The position numbers were made by a program, and so were the translations under genes. From Nostoc indistinguendum CM1-VF10 (GTDB lineage: Bacteria > Cyanobacteriota > Cyanobacteriia > Cyanobacteriales > Nostocaceae), in the NCBI GenBank assembly GCA_019359215.1, contig JAHHHS010000011.1, positions 1 through 64,000 of the forward strand: 64,000 bases of DNA, read 5' to 3'. The notes beneath the pieces are model-generated. The model had not been told where the DNA came from and searched no databases. It saw nothing but the letters and a program-made list of their open reading frames with translations. This document shows, piece by piece, positions 28,685-37,628 of this stretch; the first letter of the stretch is position 1; each line of letters opens with the position of its first letter.

Positions 28685-30439
28685 CTAAATATCTGCGGCA
28701 AATCTCCTCAAATTATCCTGCCGCCACTTGGCATCTTTTTTACGATTTGTCTGCAACTCCAAAACCCTAATTCCTGTATCTGGTAGTGGGTTTAATTTTT
28801 GCTGCAACTGTTGCCAAGAAGTAATCAATTCATGCTGCACATTGTAAGTGGCGCACAACTGAGCAAAATCAATATCTTGGGGAGTGCCGAAATACTCTTC
28901 AAATGGTGGGTCAAATTTGGCAATAGGTAACATTTCAAAAATTCCACCGCCATTGTTGTTGATTAACACAATCGTCAGATGTCCGAGAAACTTATTGCGG
29001 ATTAAAAAACCATTGGTGTCATGCAACAGGGCTAAATCTCCCGTTAACATCACACTACTTTGCTGGCAATGGGCAATTCCTAAAGCTGTGGATAATGTGC
29101 CATCGATGCCATTTGCACCCCGGTTAAAGTGCGATCGCACTCCTAAATTACTCGGTTTCCAGAAATATTCCACATCCCGCACAGGCATACTATTGGCAAT
29201 AAACAGAGGCGTTCCTGGCGGTAAAATCTGAGAAATTAACCAAGCTGCTTTACTCTCAATTATTTCATCTATTTTCTCCATCGTCTGGTCAACAGCTAAC
29301 CTAACCTTAGCTTCCGCATCACACCATTTCTTGCCATAGTCTGAGGATAAAGATAAATTTCTCCCCTCTACCTTGATGTCTTCTACAGATATCCGTAAAT
29401 GCGTCGTCCTCCCGTGCAAAGGGTCAAGGTTTTGGTCACTCTTGTCAATTACCCAACGTCGCGGTTGCGTTGCATCTATCCAGGTTCGCAGTTCTTTACT
29501 TGTAGGCATTTCACCCACCTGAATAACCATTTCGGGCGCTAGCTGCTTTGCTAGTTGCTGATTTCGCAAAATCAAGTCATAAGTGGAAATCAAATAAGGG
29601 TTGAGTTCGGCATAATTTCTCACTGGGGAAAGTCCCTCAGCTAGCACTGGCCATTTGAGAGTTTGGGAAAGGTGCGCGATCGCTCTACAATATTCCTGTG
29701 GTTGCTGGGGTTGGGCAACACCTGCAATAATAATGCCGCGATCGCATTCTTTCCATTGTTGGGGGATGGGGAGTAGGGAGTGGGGAGTAGGGAATGGGGT
29801 GGTGTTTGCTATTCCTGCGAAAAAGTCTTCTGGATGAAACTGTGATTGCAAATAACTCAAGTCAGTTCCATCAGGAAGAGGCGCTAAAGGATCGCGAAAG
29901 GGAATATTCAAATGTACTGGCCCCTTCGTAGGAGTTTGCGCCCTTTCCCAGCTATGAATTACCATTTGCCGCAGGTAAGCTAGCATTCCCATATCAGCAG
30001 AGGGTAAGGCTAACTCTGTTTGCCAATTTGGGTAGTTTCCATATAATCTCAATTGATCTACAGTTTGACCAGAGTGACAATCTCGCAATTCTGGCGGTCT
30101 ATCGGTAGTTAACAGTAACAGTGGTACACCACTATATGAGGCTTCGATTACTGCTGAATAAAAATTTGCTCCTGCTGTTCCAGAGGTACAAAGTAGTACT
30201 ACAGGGCGTCCGGTTGCTTTAGCTTGTCCCAAGGCGAAAAAGGCGGCGGAGCGCTCATCGAGAATGGAAATCGCTTCAATCTCAGGTGCTTGTTGAGCAA
30301 AGGCTACCGCTAAGGGTGTAGAGCGCGATCCAGGACAAATGATGGCACACGTCAATCCCAACCGCCTTAGCGTCTCTGTTAAAATATAAGCCCAAACTTG
30401 ATTAACATTTCTAAAGGTGATCGGCATTAAATCAAACAT
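28685..30439 (-). CDS. menD: 2-succinyl-5-enolpyruvyl-6-hydroxy-3-cyclohexene-1-carboxylate synthase
   Basis: Thiamine-diphosphate enzyme joining isochorismate and 2-oxoglutarate, the committed step of phylloquinone synthesis. The 584 residues have the ThDP layout: an N-terminal pyrimidine domain (CPGSRSTPLAVAF, DERSAAFFALG) and a C-terminal pyrophosphate domain (GDLALLHDTNGFL with INNNGGGIF). Residues about 210-224 (TPFPTPHSLLPIP and flanks) are encoded by a GGGGAGT-type heptamer array and look like a repeat insertion between domains. Same strand and pathway as menB. Confidence 0.95.
   Translation of the reverse strand: MFDLMPITFRNVNQVWAYILTETLRRLGLTCAIICPGSRSTPLAVAFAQQAPEIEAISILDERSAAFFALGQAKATGRPVVLLCTSGTAGANFYSAVIEASYSGVPLLLLTTDRPPELRDCHSGQTVDQLRLYGNYPNWQTELALPSADMGMLAYLRQMVIHSWERAQTPTKGPVHLNIPFRDPLAPLPDGTDLSYLQSQFHPEDFFAGIANTTPFPTPHSLLPIPQQWKECDRGIIIAGVAQPQQPQEYCRAIAHLSQTLKWPVLAEGLSPVRNYAELNPYLISTYDLILRNQQLAKQLAPEMVIQVGEMPTSKELRTWIDATQPRRWVIDKSDQNLDPLHGRTTHLRISVEDIKVEGRNLSLSSDYGKKWCDAEAKVRLAVDQTMEKIDEIIESKAAWLISQILPPGTPLFIANSMPVRDVEYFWKPSNLGVRSHFNRGANGIDGTLSTALGIAHCQQSSVMLTGDLALLHDTNGFLIRNKFLGHLTIVLINNNGGGIFEMLPIAKFDPPFEEYFGTPQDIDFAQLCATYNVQHELITSWQQLQQKLNPLPDTGIRVLELQTNRKKDAKWRQDNLRRFAADI
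29761..29802. repeat. Heptamer repeat array inside menD
   Basis: Six consecutive seven-base units (GGGGGAT, GGGGAGT, AGGGAGT, GGGGAGT, AGGGAAT, GGGGTGG) total 42 bp, i.e. 14 codons, so the frame is preserved. Confidence 0.8.
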
Positions 30440-30621
30440 AGCTATAAAACAATCTTAAATTTTAGATTTTATTTAGGGAAATTCAATTTAAAATCCATCT
30501 GGGAAAGTTTGAAAAATGCGGAGATGGAACCCAACACCGCTACGCGAGTTTGTGGGGAAGAAAATCTCCAAGCAAACTTGCTCCACTTTCTACAAAATGC
30601 CCAATTTGCTCTCAAACTTTT

Positions 30622-30990
30622 ATGGACTGCATTTATTTAACGGGAATTCGCTGCTATGGCTACACTGGGTATCTGCCAGAAGAAAAGGTTCTAGGACAAT
30701 GGTTTGAGGTGGATGTGAGGTTATGGTTGGATATCTCCACAGCGGCCAAGACTGACGCGATCGAAGACACTTTAGATTATCGCAGCGTCATCAGCTTGAT
30801 ACAACATCTGGTCAAAACGTCTAAGTTTGCTTTGATAGAGAAATTGGTAGCAACGATCGCAGATTCCATTCTCCAAGAATGCGATCGTGTAACACAAGTC
30901 CAAGTCATTCTGAGCAAACCTGCCGCACCTATTCCAGACTTTGGTGGCAAAATTAGCATTGAACTTACTAAAAGTAAGTCCAATCACTAA
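30622..30990 (+). CDS. folB: Dihydroneopterin aldolase
   Basis: Folate-pathway enzyme converting 7,8-dihydroneopterin to 6-hydroxymethyl-dihydropterin and glycolaldehyde. From ATG 30622 (MDCIYLTGIRCYGYTGYLPEE) it is 122 residues, the normal size; an upstream start at 30550 would add 24 unrelated residues. Expected features are present: the Tyr/Glu segment near the N-terminus, DTLDYRSVISLI, IEKLVATIA (conserved active-site-side Glu-Lys) and a final KPAAPIPDF segment. It is transcribed divergently from menD. Confidence 0.92.
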   Translation: MDCIYLTGIRCYGYTGYLPEEKVLGQWFEVDVRLWLDISTAAKTDAIEDTLDYRSVISLIQHLVKTSKFALIEKLVATIADSILQECDRVTQVQVILSKPAAPIPDFGGKISIELTKSKSNH

Positions 30991-31780
30991 ACCATAAAAC
31001 ACGTTTTTTCTCAATATCTATAACCTAGCAAATAGAGGGGGTTTAGGTGCAGGGTGGAAGTATCTGACAAATATAACCTTTCTTGCCATCGCCCCCAGCA
31101 CCAGATAGTTCTCATAAAACTAAAAAATTATGTGATCTGCTAATGAGCATTTAACTTGCATATTTTCAGATAACAGTATTTATAATTAAGTATTAATTAA
31201 AATTTATAAATATTTTTAATTAATACCATTTGACTCTAAATTAAACTTTTAAAACAGTTTCAAACGGTAACTTGCGCTCCAATTTATTTGTAGATGAAGC
31301 AGTTTTAAACAGCTTAATCCTAGATAATGATTAATTTTTAGTAGTAAGTTAGTGAATTGATATTATTATCATATTACATATGTTACACTCTGTTAATTTT
31401 TTTTGCTTACTTAGATTAAACTAATATGCAGTAATTTAATGAATTGTCCTTCTTGCTTAATTTTTAAATAAATACTATAATCGCTTATAGCTTTTTACAA
31501 AAAAATATTGCGTATCTTTAAAAATCGGTTTTTGATTGCTGGTAATTTATATCTCATGTTGATAGCATGATATTAACTACATTAAATAATCAAACATTAG
31601 CTTTGATAAGCACAGAAATTATGACAGCTTAATAACATGATGCTATTAGATGATTAGTCAGTATTTATATCAAGCAATAAGATACGGTAGCTAAAGATTG
31701 TTTATGATAAGATAATGATTTTTAGTTAAAGTTAACACTCATAATAAAAATCTTAACCTTAGCAGACAGGTTATTGTAAA
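30991..31780. other. Long AT-rich gene-free region
   Basis: 790 bases, very AT-rich, between folB and the GGDEF gene. No credible gene, tRNA or strong hairpin is visible. The last 100 bases are a plausible long promoter/leader for the downstream regulator. Confidence 0.4.
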
Positions 31781-33064
31781 ATGTTCGCTCGCCAAATCCT
31801 AGTTGTTGAGGATGAAAAAATCCTAGCCTCAAATATTAAAAAAAGTTTACAAAAATTAGGTTATTCCGTTTCAGAAATAACTAACTCTGGTGAAGAATTA
31901 ATAAAAAAGGTAGCAGAAACTCATCCACATTTAGTATTGATTGATATTGGACTAGCTGGGAAAATCAACGGTGTATACGTAGCGGATATTATCCAGAATC
32001 AGTTCCATGTGCCTATAATATATTTAACAGATAGCTCTGAATATAAAACATTACATAAAAATCAGCTAAGTGAGTCTTTTAGTTACATAGCCAAACCATT
32101 TCTTGAAAGCGATTTACATTTTGCAATTGAAATGGCACTTTATAAACATCAGAGCAAAAAAATATTATACGAAGAAAAACAGAGGCTAACGGCAATTATT
32201 AACAGTATGGGCTGTGCAGTGATTGTAACTTATGCAAATGGTTGTATTCAAATGATGAATCCCATAGCAGAAGTAATCACTGGCTGGAAGCAAAGTGAAG
32301 CGTTTGGTAAAGATTTAATAGAAGTCGTTAAGTTAGTTGACAAAGAGATAGGAGAAAAAATTGAAAATTTGGCGACAAATGTAATCAAAGCCGATGAAGT
32401 TTTCAATCTACCAGAAAACTGTACACTTATTACCAAAGATGGCAAAGAAATAGCGATTGGCGATAATATTGCACCCATCCGCGATCACAATGGCAATATT
32501 AGTGGCACAGTTTTAGTTTTTCAAGACATTACCAAACGCAAGGAGACAGAGGCACAACTGATCCGTAATGCGTTTTATGATGGACTGACAGCATTACCGA
32601 ATCGTGTTCTATTTTTAGATCGGCTCAGGCAAACAATTGAACGTAGTAAACGCAGAAGCGATTATTATTTTGCAGTTTTATTTTTGGATTTAGATGGCTT
32701 TAAGGAGATTAACGATCGCTTTGGGCATGGAATAGGGGATGATTTTTTAGTAGCGATCGCTAGACGTTTAGAGTCGTGCTTACGTAGTGGCGATACTGTA
32801 GCACGATTTGGTGGCGATGAGTTTACTGTTGTTTTAGAAGATATTAAAGACATTACCGACGCTACCAATGTTGCCAAACGGATTCAAGACTCCTTACGAT
32901 TGCCAGTTAACCTGAATGGATATCAATTATCTACTACAGCTAGTATTGGTATTACTTGGAATTTTAGCAATTATGAGGAGCCTGCAACTCTACTGCGAGA
33001 CGCTGATATTGCTATGTACCGAGCTAAACGGCAGGGGAAAGCTACTTATGCGATATTTAGTTAA
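31781..33064 (+). CDS. Receiver-PAS-GGDEF diguanylate cyclase
   Basis: A 427-residue signalling protein. Residues 1-120 are a CheY-like receiver (ILVVEDEKIL, LVLIDIGLAG with the acceptor Asp, FSYIAKPF with the Lys). About 130-250 is a PAS domain (IINSMGCAVIVTYANGCIQMMNPIAEVITGW) ending in DITKRKETEAQL. About 255-425 is a GGDEF domain with an intact FGGDEF signature, so it should make cyclic di-GMP. An RxxD inhibitory site is not obvious. No EAL domain is present. Preceded by a long AT-rich leader. Confidence 0.93.
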   Translation: MFARQILVVEDEKILASNIKKSLQKLGYSVSEITNSGEELIKKVAETHPHLVLIDIGLAGKINGVYVADIIQNQFHVPIIYLTDSSEYKTLHKNQLSESFSYIAKPFLESDLHFAIEMALYKHQSKKILYEEKQRLTAIINSMGCAVIVTYANGCIQMMNPIAEVITGWKQSEAFGKDLIEVVKLVDKEIGEKIENLATNVIKADEVFNLPENCTLITKDGKEIAIGDNIAPIRDHNGNISGTVLVFQDITKRKETEAQLIRNAFYDGLTALPNRVLFLDRLRQTIERSKRRSDYYFAVLFLDLDGFKEINDRFGHGIGDDFLVAIARRLESCLRSGDTVARFGGDEFTVVLEDIKDITDATNVAKRIQDSLRLPVNLNGYQLSTTASIGITWNFSNYEEPATLLRDADIAMYRAKRQGKATYAIFS

Positions 33065-33099
33065 TTAGCTTAAGCAAAAAGAAGCCCCATAAATCTATC

Positions 33100-33660
33100 A
33101 TGGAAAAAACCGAAAAGCAGAAAATGCTTGCAGGGGAATTATATCTGGCGGAAGATCCAGAAGTAGCTGCCGAAAATAAGCGAGCTAGTTGTCTGTTGCG
33201 AAGGTACAATTCTACAACTGAAGAACAGCAAGAGCAACGGCAGCAAATTTTGCAAGAGTTATTTGGAAAGATAGGCCACAAAACATTAATTGTGCCACCC
33301 TTTCACTGTGACTATGGCAGTAATATTTTCGCTAGTGACAGATTGTATATGAACTATGGCTGTGTAATTTTAGACTGTAATACAGTTCACATTGGTGAAA
33401 ATGTTTTATGCGCTCCTTATGTGCAAATTTATACTGCTTATCATCTTGTAGAGCCAGAAATCCGTCTTTCTGGAAGAGAATTAGCTGCCCCAATTAGCAT
33501 TGGTAACAATGTCTGGATTGGTGGCAGTGCAATTATTTGTCCAGGTGTAACTATTGGTGATAACACAACCATTGGTGCTGGCAGTGTAGTTGTCAAAGAT
33601 ATACCTGAGAATGTTGTCGCTGCTGGCAATCCCTGCCGCGTCATTCGGTATTTATCCTAG
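33100..33660 (+). CDS. Maltose/galactoside-type O-acetyltransferase
   Basis: A 186-residue left-handed beta-helix acetyltransferase of the NodL/LacA/Maa group. The N-terminal Maa domain (EKQKMLAGELYLAEDPE) is followed by hexapeptide repeats (IGENVLCAPYVQIYTAYH, IGNNVWIGGSAIICPGVTIG, IGAGSVVVKDIP). The active-site His is in YTAYHLVEP. It transfers acetyl from acetyl-CoA to a sugar hydroxyl; the acceptor is unknown. It starts 35 bases after the GGDEF gene, possibly as an operon. Confidence 0.92.
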   Translation: MEKTEKQKMLAGELYLAEDPEVAAENKRASCLLRRYNSTTEEQQEQRQQILQELFGKIGHKTLIVPPFHCDYGSNIFASDRLYMNYGCVILDCNTVHIGENVLCAPYVQIYTAYHLVEPEIRLSGRELAAPISIGNNVWIGGSAIICPGVTIGDNTTIGAGSVVVKDIPENVVAAGNPCRVIRYLS

Positions 33661-33663
33661 AAT

Positions 33664-34044
33664 TCAAAACTTATATCCTCTAGCAATCCAATAGAGCCAG
33701 TCTGCGATCGCTTCTTGAGTTTCACTGTCAGCATCAATGGCTGTTATTTCAGATAACTTTGCAGAATATACATCATCATCCTTAGCATTTATGTAAGCTA
33801 CTTCTACAAGCATATCTTTTAAACACTCATCATCTGGGGCCATTCCCAGTACTTCGACTTGTTTCTCCTCAGCAGCAGCTGACTTGCGTCCCTTCTTAGT
33901 CCATTTAGCCATAAAGGGAAAATTCAGAACCTCCTCAAGGTAGTAGTACCAACCCATAGCCCTGTCTTCTTTATCTTCAGCATCTACAATGATCTCTGTT
34001 TTAATGCGATGCTCTCGGTTTTCGTCGGCTTCAACACTAGGCAT
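33664..34044 (-). CDS. CcbP-like cyanobacterial calcium-binding protein
   Basis: From ATG 34044 (MPSVEADENREHRIKTEIIVDAED) the product is 126 residues, acidic, and matches the layout of CcbP, the calcium-binding protein of Anabaena whose degradation raises free calcium during heterocyst differentiation. Shared landmarks: a DAxDxEERAMGWYYYLE segment, FPFMAKW, VEVLGMAPDDEC and the C-terminal DWLYWIARGY. Acidic residues on the surface bind calcium in that family. An internal KKGRKSAAAEEK stretch is more basic than typical. Whether this is the orthologue or a paralogue is not decided. Confidence 0.75.
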   Translation of the reverse strand: MPSVEADENREHRIKTEIIVDAEDKEDRAMGWYYYLEEVLNFPFMAKWTKKGRKSAAAEEKQVEVLGMAPDDECLKDMLVEVAYINAKDDDVYSAKLSEITAIDADSETQEAIADWLYWIARGYKF

Positions 34045-34131
34045 AAGATAACGCTTTACGTATAATGCATTTTGATAATATACCAAAATCTTGGTTAGGA
34101 ATAGTTTTTCTAAAATATAGTTAAGTAATAG

Positions 34132-34233
34132 GACTTAGGCAGAAGAGATCCCCCAACTCCCTTAAAAAGGGCGCTTTTAGGGTTTCCCTTTTTTTATAGG
34201 GTATCTAGGTTTCGGTTTTCAGTGCGTAAGTCT
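34132..34233. mobile_element. MITE-like element with GACTTAnGCA ends, about 100 bp
   Basis: GACTTAGGCA at the left (34132) and TGCGTAAGTC at the right (34223-34232) are inverted copies with one mismatch. Between them is an internal inverted region (AAAAGGGCGC... / ...CCCTTTTTTTATAGGG). No open frame. Such GACTTACGCA-ended elements are abundant in Nostoc-type genomes. Confidence 0.6.
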
Positions 34234-34254
34234 TGGTATATCTAAGTTATACAA

Positions 34255-34283
34255 AAAACCGTTTGTGATTGACAAACGGTTTT
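34255..34283 (-). terminator. Strong hairpin terminator after the DUF1517 gene
   Basis: AAAACCGTTTGT, loop GATTG, ACAAACGGTTTT: a perfect 12-base stem with A and T runs on both sides. It sits about 140 bases past the DUF1517 stop on the minus strand. Confidence 0.85.
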
Positions 34284-34424
34284 CTAGTTATTGCCCTCAA
34301 GGAGGAACTTATTTGTTGCGCTAAGATACCAACTTAGGTATTAGCGTTTTAGCGCGAACGCGAAATTATTGAAAAGGAGGCAGAAGGAATACTGCCCTGT
34401 GCCCTCTGCCTTTCTTGTTGAAGA

Positions 34425-35408
34425 TTAAACAAGTCTCAAATCAGGATAATTTGCCAGTACATCATCAGATGTCAAGGTATCATTTTCAGCTTGCGGAGTC
34501 CAAAGAACTTCAATTGCCAAAAGTCTTTCGCTGGGGATACTACCAATTTGCCGCAAAGCTTGACGCAAATCATCAGCACTGTTAATCGCTGTGGGGATTT
34601 CAAACTTACCTAATGTTGCCGCTAGCAAGGTAACGATGATATATTCACCAGGGCCTTCGGTAAATAGGCGCGTAGGGTTGTCGAGTTCACCAGCCGCAGG
34701 TAAAGCATCCTTGGCTAGGGCTGCTTTTAGCTGGTTGTTGACATTAGAAAGAGTTTCTTCGCTAAACTTGCTGCGTTCTGCCAGTAATAGGCGATTGAAT
34801 TGACCTTCAGCTGAATTTAAACTGGCTTGTTGAGTGCCGCCACCTGCATATACAAAGTATTCGGGATGGCGGAGTAAAGCTAGGCTGGCTTCTTGTAGAA
34901 CTTCTGCTCTCCCCTCTGGGCTGTTAGTATCAGCAGTTTCAGCAATGTGGTTGAGTTCATTTTGCAATTCACGGGCTTGGGCTAACAAACCTACTTGCAA
35001 ACGAGTCACGGAAACAGGAGAGTTACTGCTGTACCCTACTTCTTCAGTTTCACCGCCAGAGACGCGGCGGAAACTTTGCAATAAGAAATTAGCGATCGCA
35101 AAGAAGATTAAGATGCTAAATAGACCACCAAATCCTCCCCCAATACCCCAGAAGGGAAGTAGGAAGGGAAAGCCAAAACCACCACCAAAACCACCACCAG
35201 GGTAGTATCCGCCCCCGCCAGGAGGTGCATAGGTGCGCGGTGTATAGGTGCGGCTAGAAGGTACTCTAAAGGAGCCACCACCGATTCGACCTCCACTGCG
35301 GGCCGCTAATGCTCCATCGGCGTGACTAAAAGCCAAAGTTAACACCAGTCCTAGCGCTAAGAAGGTTTTTAACAGTGGTTTGATGGTTTGTTGTAGTTTT
35401 TTACGCAT
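34425..35408 (-). CDS. DUF1517-family membrane protein
   Basis: A 327-residue protein with a signal peptide (cut near residue 35, ALAARSG), a Gly/Pro/Tyr-rich stretch (about 40-80), and a transmembrane segment (FGGLFSILIFFAIANFLLQSF, about 93-113). The remaining 200 residues are the DUF1517 domain (VSVTRLQVGLLAQARELQNELNHIAE, VEVLWTPQAENDTLTSDDVLANYP). The family is common in cyanobacteria and chloroplasts, where it is membrane-associated; the biochemical role is unknown. Confidence 0.85.
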   Translation of the reverse strand: MRKKLQQTIKPLLKTFLALGLVLTLAFSHADGALAARSGGRIGGGSFRVPSSRTYTPRTYAPPGGGGYYPGGGFGGGFGFPFLLPFWGIGGGFGGLFSILIFFAIANFLLQSFRRVSGGETEEVGYSSNSPVSVTRLQVGLLAQARELQNELNHIAETADTNSPEGRAEVLQEASLALLRHPEYFVYAGGGTQQASLNSAEGQFNRLLLAERSKFSEETLSNVNNQLKAALAKDALPAAGELDNPTRLFTEGPGEYIIVTLLAATLGKFEIPTAINSADDLRQALRQIGSIPSERLLAIEVLWTPQAENDTLTSDDVLANYPDLRLV

Positions 35409-36277
35409 AATACAATCGCTTGGAAAACGGAATTATTTATGATTTCTCCCCATGCTGGTAGGAGTGTTTCAATCTGTCGCTAACGCCAGCCCGTAAAAGC
35501 TTGCTTTGTAGCATTCACGTAGCATTCACTTTTAAAGGCTACATATTCAATTTACCGCGTCTTCTCTTGGGTAGGCAGCGAGCGCAGGGGGGATTTCTCG
35601 GCTGGGGAACCGTACCTTAAGATATGTTCATCTTTATAAAAAGTTGCGATGTCTACGACGGGTTACGCCTACGGGCAATTGTTGCTACGTTTTAGACTAG
35701 CACTTTAGGCAAGAGTCTTAAATTATACAGACGATTCTAATTTTAATGATTATTTTGACTAATTTTTTATACTTAACTCTACTTGTTTTGTCAGAAGACT
35801 AAGAGGATATTTTAAAATTAAGGTCTTATTTAATACATATTATTGCTCTTTATTTAAGTATACTGAGCAGGCTGACAAGTAGCCTTGATGCTTATCAGTA
35901 ATTGCAGCCAGACACTAAGTAGCTATCAAATACTTATCCAAAATTTTGGCATTTTGGCACAACAGTTTATACTATTCAGGATATTCTATTGAATGTAAGT
36001 AATTTTCGCAACACTTTTTTACTAAGCAATTTAGCTACAAGTGCTAGCTTTTATTTATTGTTCATCATGCACATAAGTTCTCAATTAGTGGGAAATTTGC
36101 AGCAAAAATAAACTCAAGACAATCAAAAATAATTTTCTTGGCTAATCTTCTAAAATAGCCTTCAAATTTGTCTACCACATTGGTTTTAAAAGAAATAAAA
36201 TAAGACTTATGGTTTTAAAAGTAATCCTAATTGTAAATAAATTTAAAATTATTTGAAGTAAAATTATCAAGTTGGTT
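35409..36277. other. Long intergenic region with dispersed repeats
   Basis: About 870 bases. It contains dispersed repeat copy 3 (GCGATGTCTACGACGGGTTACGCC, 35646-35674) and a related block (GGGTAGGCAGCGAGCGCAGG, 35570-35590). The rest is AT-rich, rising toward the glycosyltransferase gene. No gene visible. Confidence 0.5.
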
Positions 36278-37495
36278 ATGGAACATATTTCTCAACTAAC
36301 AGCCGAAATCAGAGACAAAGCTGCGTACCCAGATATCCTAGTTATATCCCGGATATTTCTGCCGAAAGAAGCTGTAATTGGGGAATATATCTATAATCGC
36401 TGTCTCCAAGATCCAGAACGAGTAATTGTGCTGGCGGCTAGTTGCTCAGGAGATAAAGTATTTGATGAAAGTCAAGAGTTTCCCGTGTATCGCTGGTTTT
36501 ATCCTAGATGCTGGCGTAGTGGCTTTCTGGGAAGTATCTTGAAACCTTTAGTCAATATTGTCTGCTCATTTGTCTTAGCAATCAAACTCTATTTTCGCTA
36601 TCACTACCGTTATATAGAGTGGGGCCACGGCTATGACTTTCCTTCGCTGTTGCTATTGAGCTATTTTCTACCTATTCGCTTTTTTATCTATCTGCACGGC
36701 AATGATTTTCTTTGTACATTACATAATCCCGTACTGCGATCGCTATTTAAATTAACACTTCATAGAGCCGAAGGTATTGTTTGTAACAGTTCTTATACAC
36801 GAGACTATCTCAGAACTGCTTTCCGATTAGATACTCCTACCCATGTCATTAACCCAGTAATCAGACCAGAAAAATTTGGTAATAATGTAGCAAGTCCCAG
36901 CAGCCTTGATGATTTACGTGTTCGTATGCGTCAGGCGTACAACATTCCCGAATCAGCAATAGTTATTCTCTCCATAGGAAAGCTAGTAAAACATGAAGGT
37001 TTCGACCGAGTAATTGATAATATCCCACTATTGCTAACTTTTGGGGTAGATGTCCACTATATAATCTGTGGTCAAGGGCCAAGTGAATCTGAACTGAAAT
37101 CTCTGGCGCATCGTTTGCGGGTACATAAGCGCGTCCACTTTGCCGGATACGTGCCAGAGCGAGAATTAGCAGGTTATTATGCTGCTTGCGACATATTTGC
37201 CATGCTGACTTTATTAGATGCTAAACCTAATAATATGGAAGGTTTTGGTATGGTTTACTTAGAAGCAAGTTACTTCGGTAAGCCTGTAATTGCCCCTCGC
37301 TTAGGCAGTGTTCTAGACACAGTTCAGCATGAAGAGAATGGGATACTCGTTAATCCCAATTCTGGTTATGAAGTTTTTCAAGCTTTCAATCGGTTGTGCA
37401 AAGACCAGCAACTACGTGAGCAGCTTGGCCGCAAAGCTAAAGAATTAGCCAAGCGCAGAACTCTTCATCGATCGCTTTACAAACCAGAGGAGTGA
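36278..37495 (+). CDS. GT4-type glycosyltransferase
   Basis: A 405-residue retaining glycosyltransferase of the GT-B fold. I start at ATG 36278 (MEHISQLTAEIRDKA). The C-terminal Rossmann half has the glycosyltransferase group 1 signature VILSIGKLVKHEGFDRVI, FAGYVPERELAGYYAACDIFAM, and the E-x7-E nucleotide-sugar motif in EGFGMVYLEASYFGKPVI. It likely builds an exopolysaccharide, cell-wall or glycolipid chain from an NDP-sugar. No other polysaccharide gene is adjacent; the donor is unknown. Confidence 0.9.
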   Translation: MEHISQLTAEIRDKAAYPDILVISRIFLPKEAVIGEYIYNRCLQDPERVIVLAASCSGDKVFDESQEFPVYRWFYPRCWRSGFLGSILKPLVNIVCSFVLAIKLYFRYHYRYIEWGHGYDFPSLLLLSYFLPIRFFIYLHGNDFLCTLHNPVLRSLFKLTLHRAEGIVCNSSYTRDYLRTAFRLDTPTHVINPVIRPEKFGNNVASPSSLDDLRVRMRQAYNIPESAIVILSIGKLVKHEGFDRVIDNIPLLLTFGVDVHYIICGQGPSESELKSLAHRLRVHKRVHFAGYVPERELAGYYAACDIFAMLTLLDAKPNNMEGFGMVYLEASYFGKPVIAPRLGSVLDTVQHEENGILVNPNSGYEVFQAFNRLCKDQQLREQLGRKAKELAKRRTLHRSLYKPEE

Positions 37496-37628
37496 AACGC
37501 GGTTTTGGAAGATGAATTCACGTTGAGCGATCGCCAAAAACTAATGGCAGTAAAGTACGGCATAAAGAGTTTTGAAAATGAGCAAGATTGCTGTGTAGAA
37601 TCTCAGTTGTGATTCGATTAAATATGTA
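37496..37628. other. Short intergenic region with a partial dispersed repeat
   Basis: Contains a HIP1-type block (GAGCGATCGCC) and AGTACGGCATAAAGAGTTTTG, which resembles the start motif of the dispersed repeats at 16425 and 50878. Confidence 0.4.
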
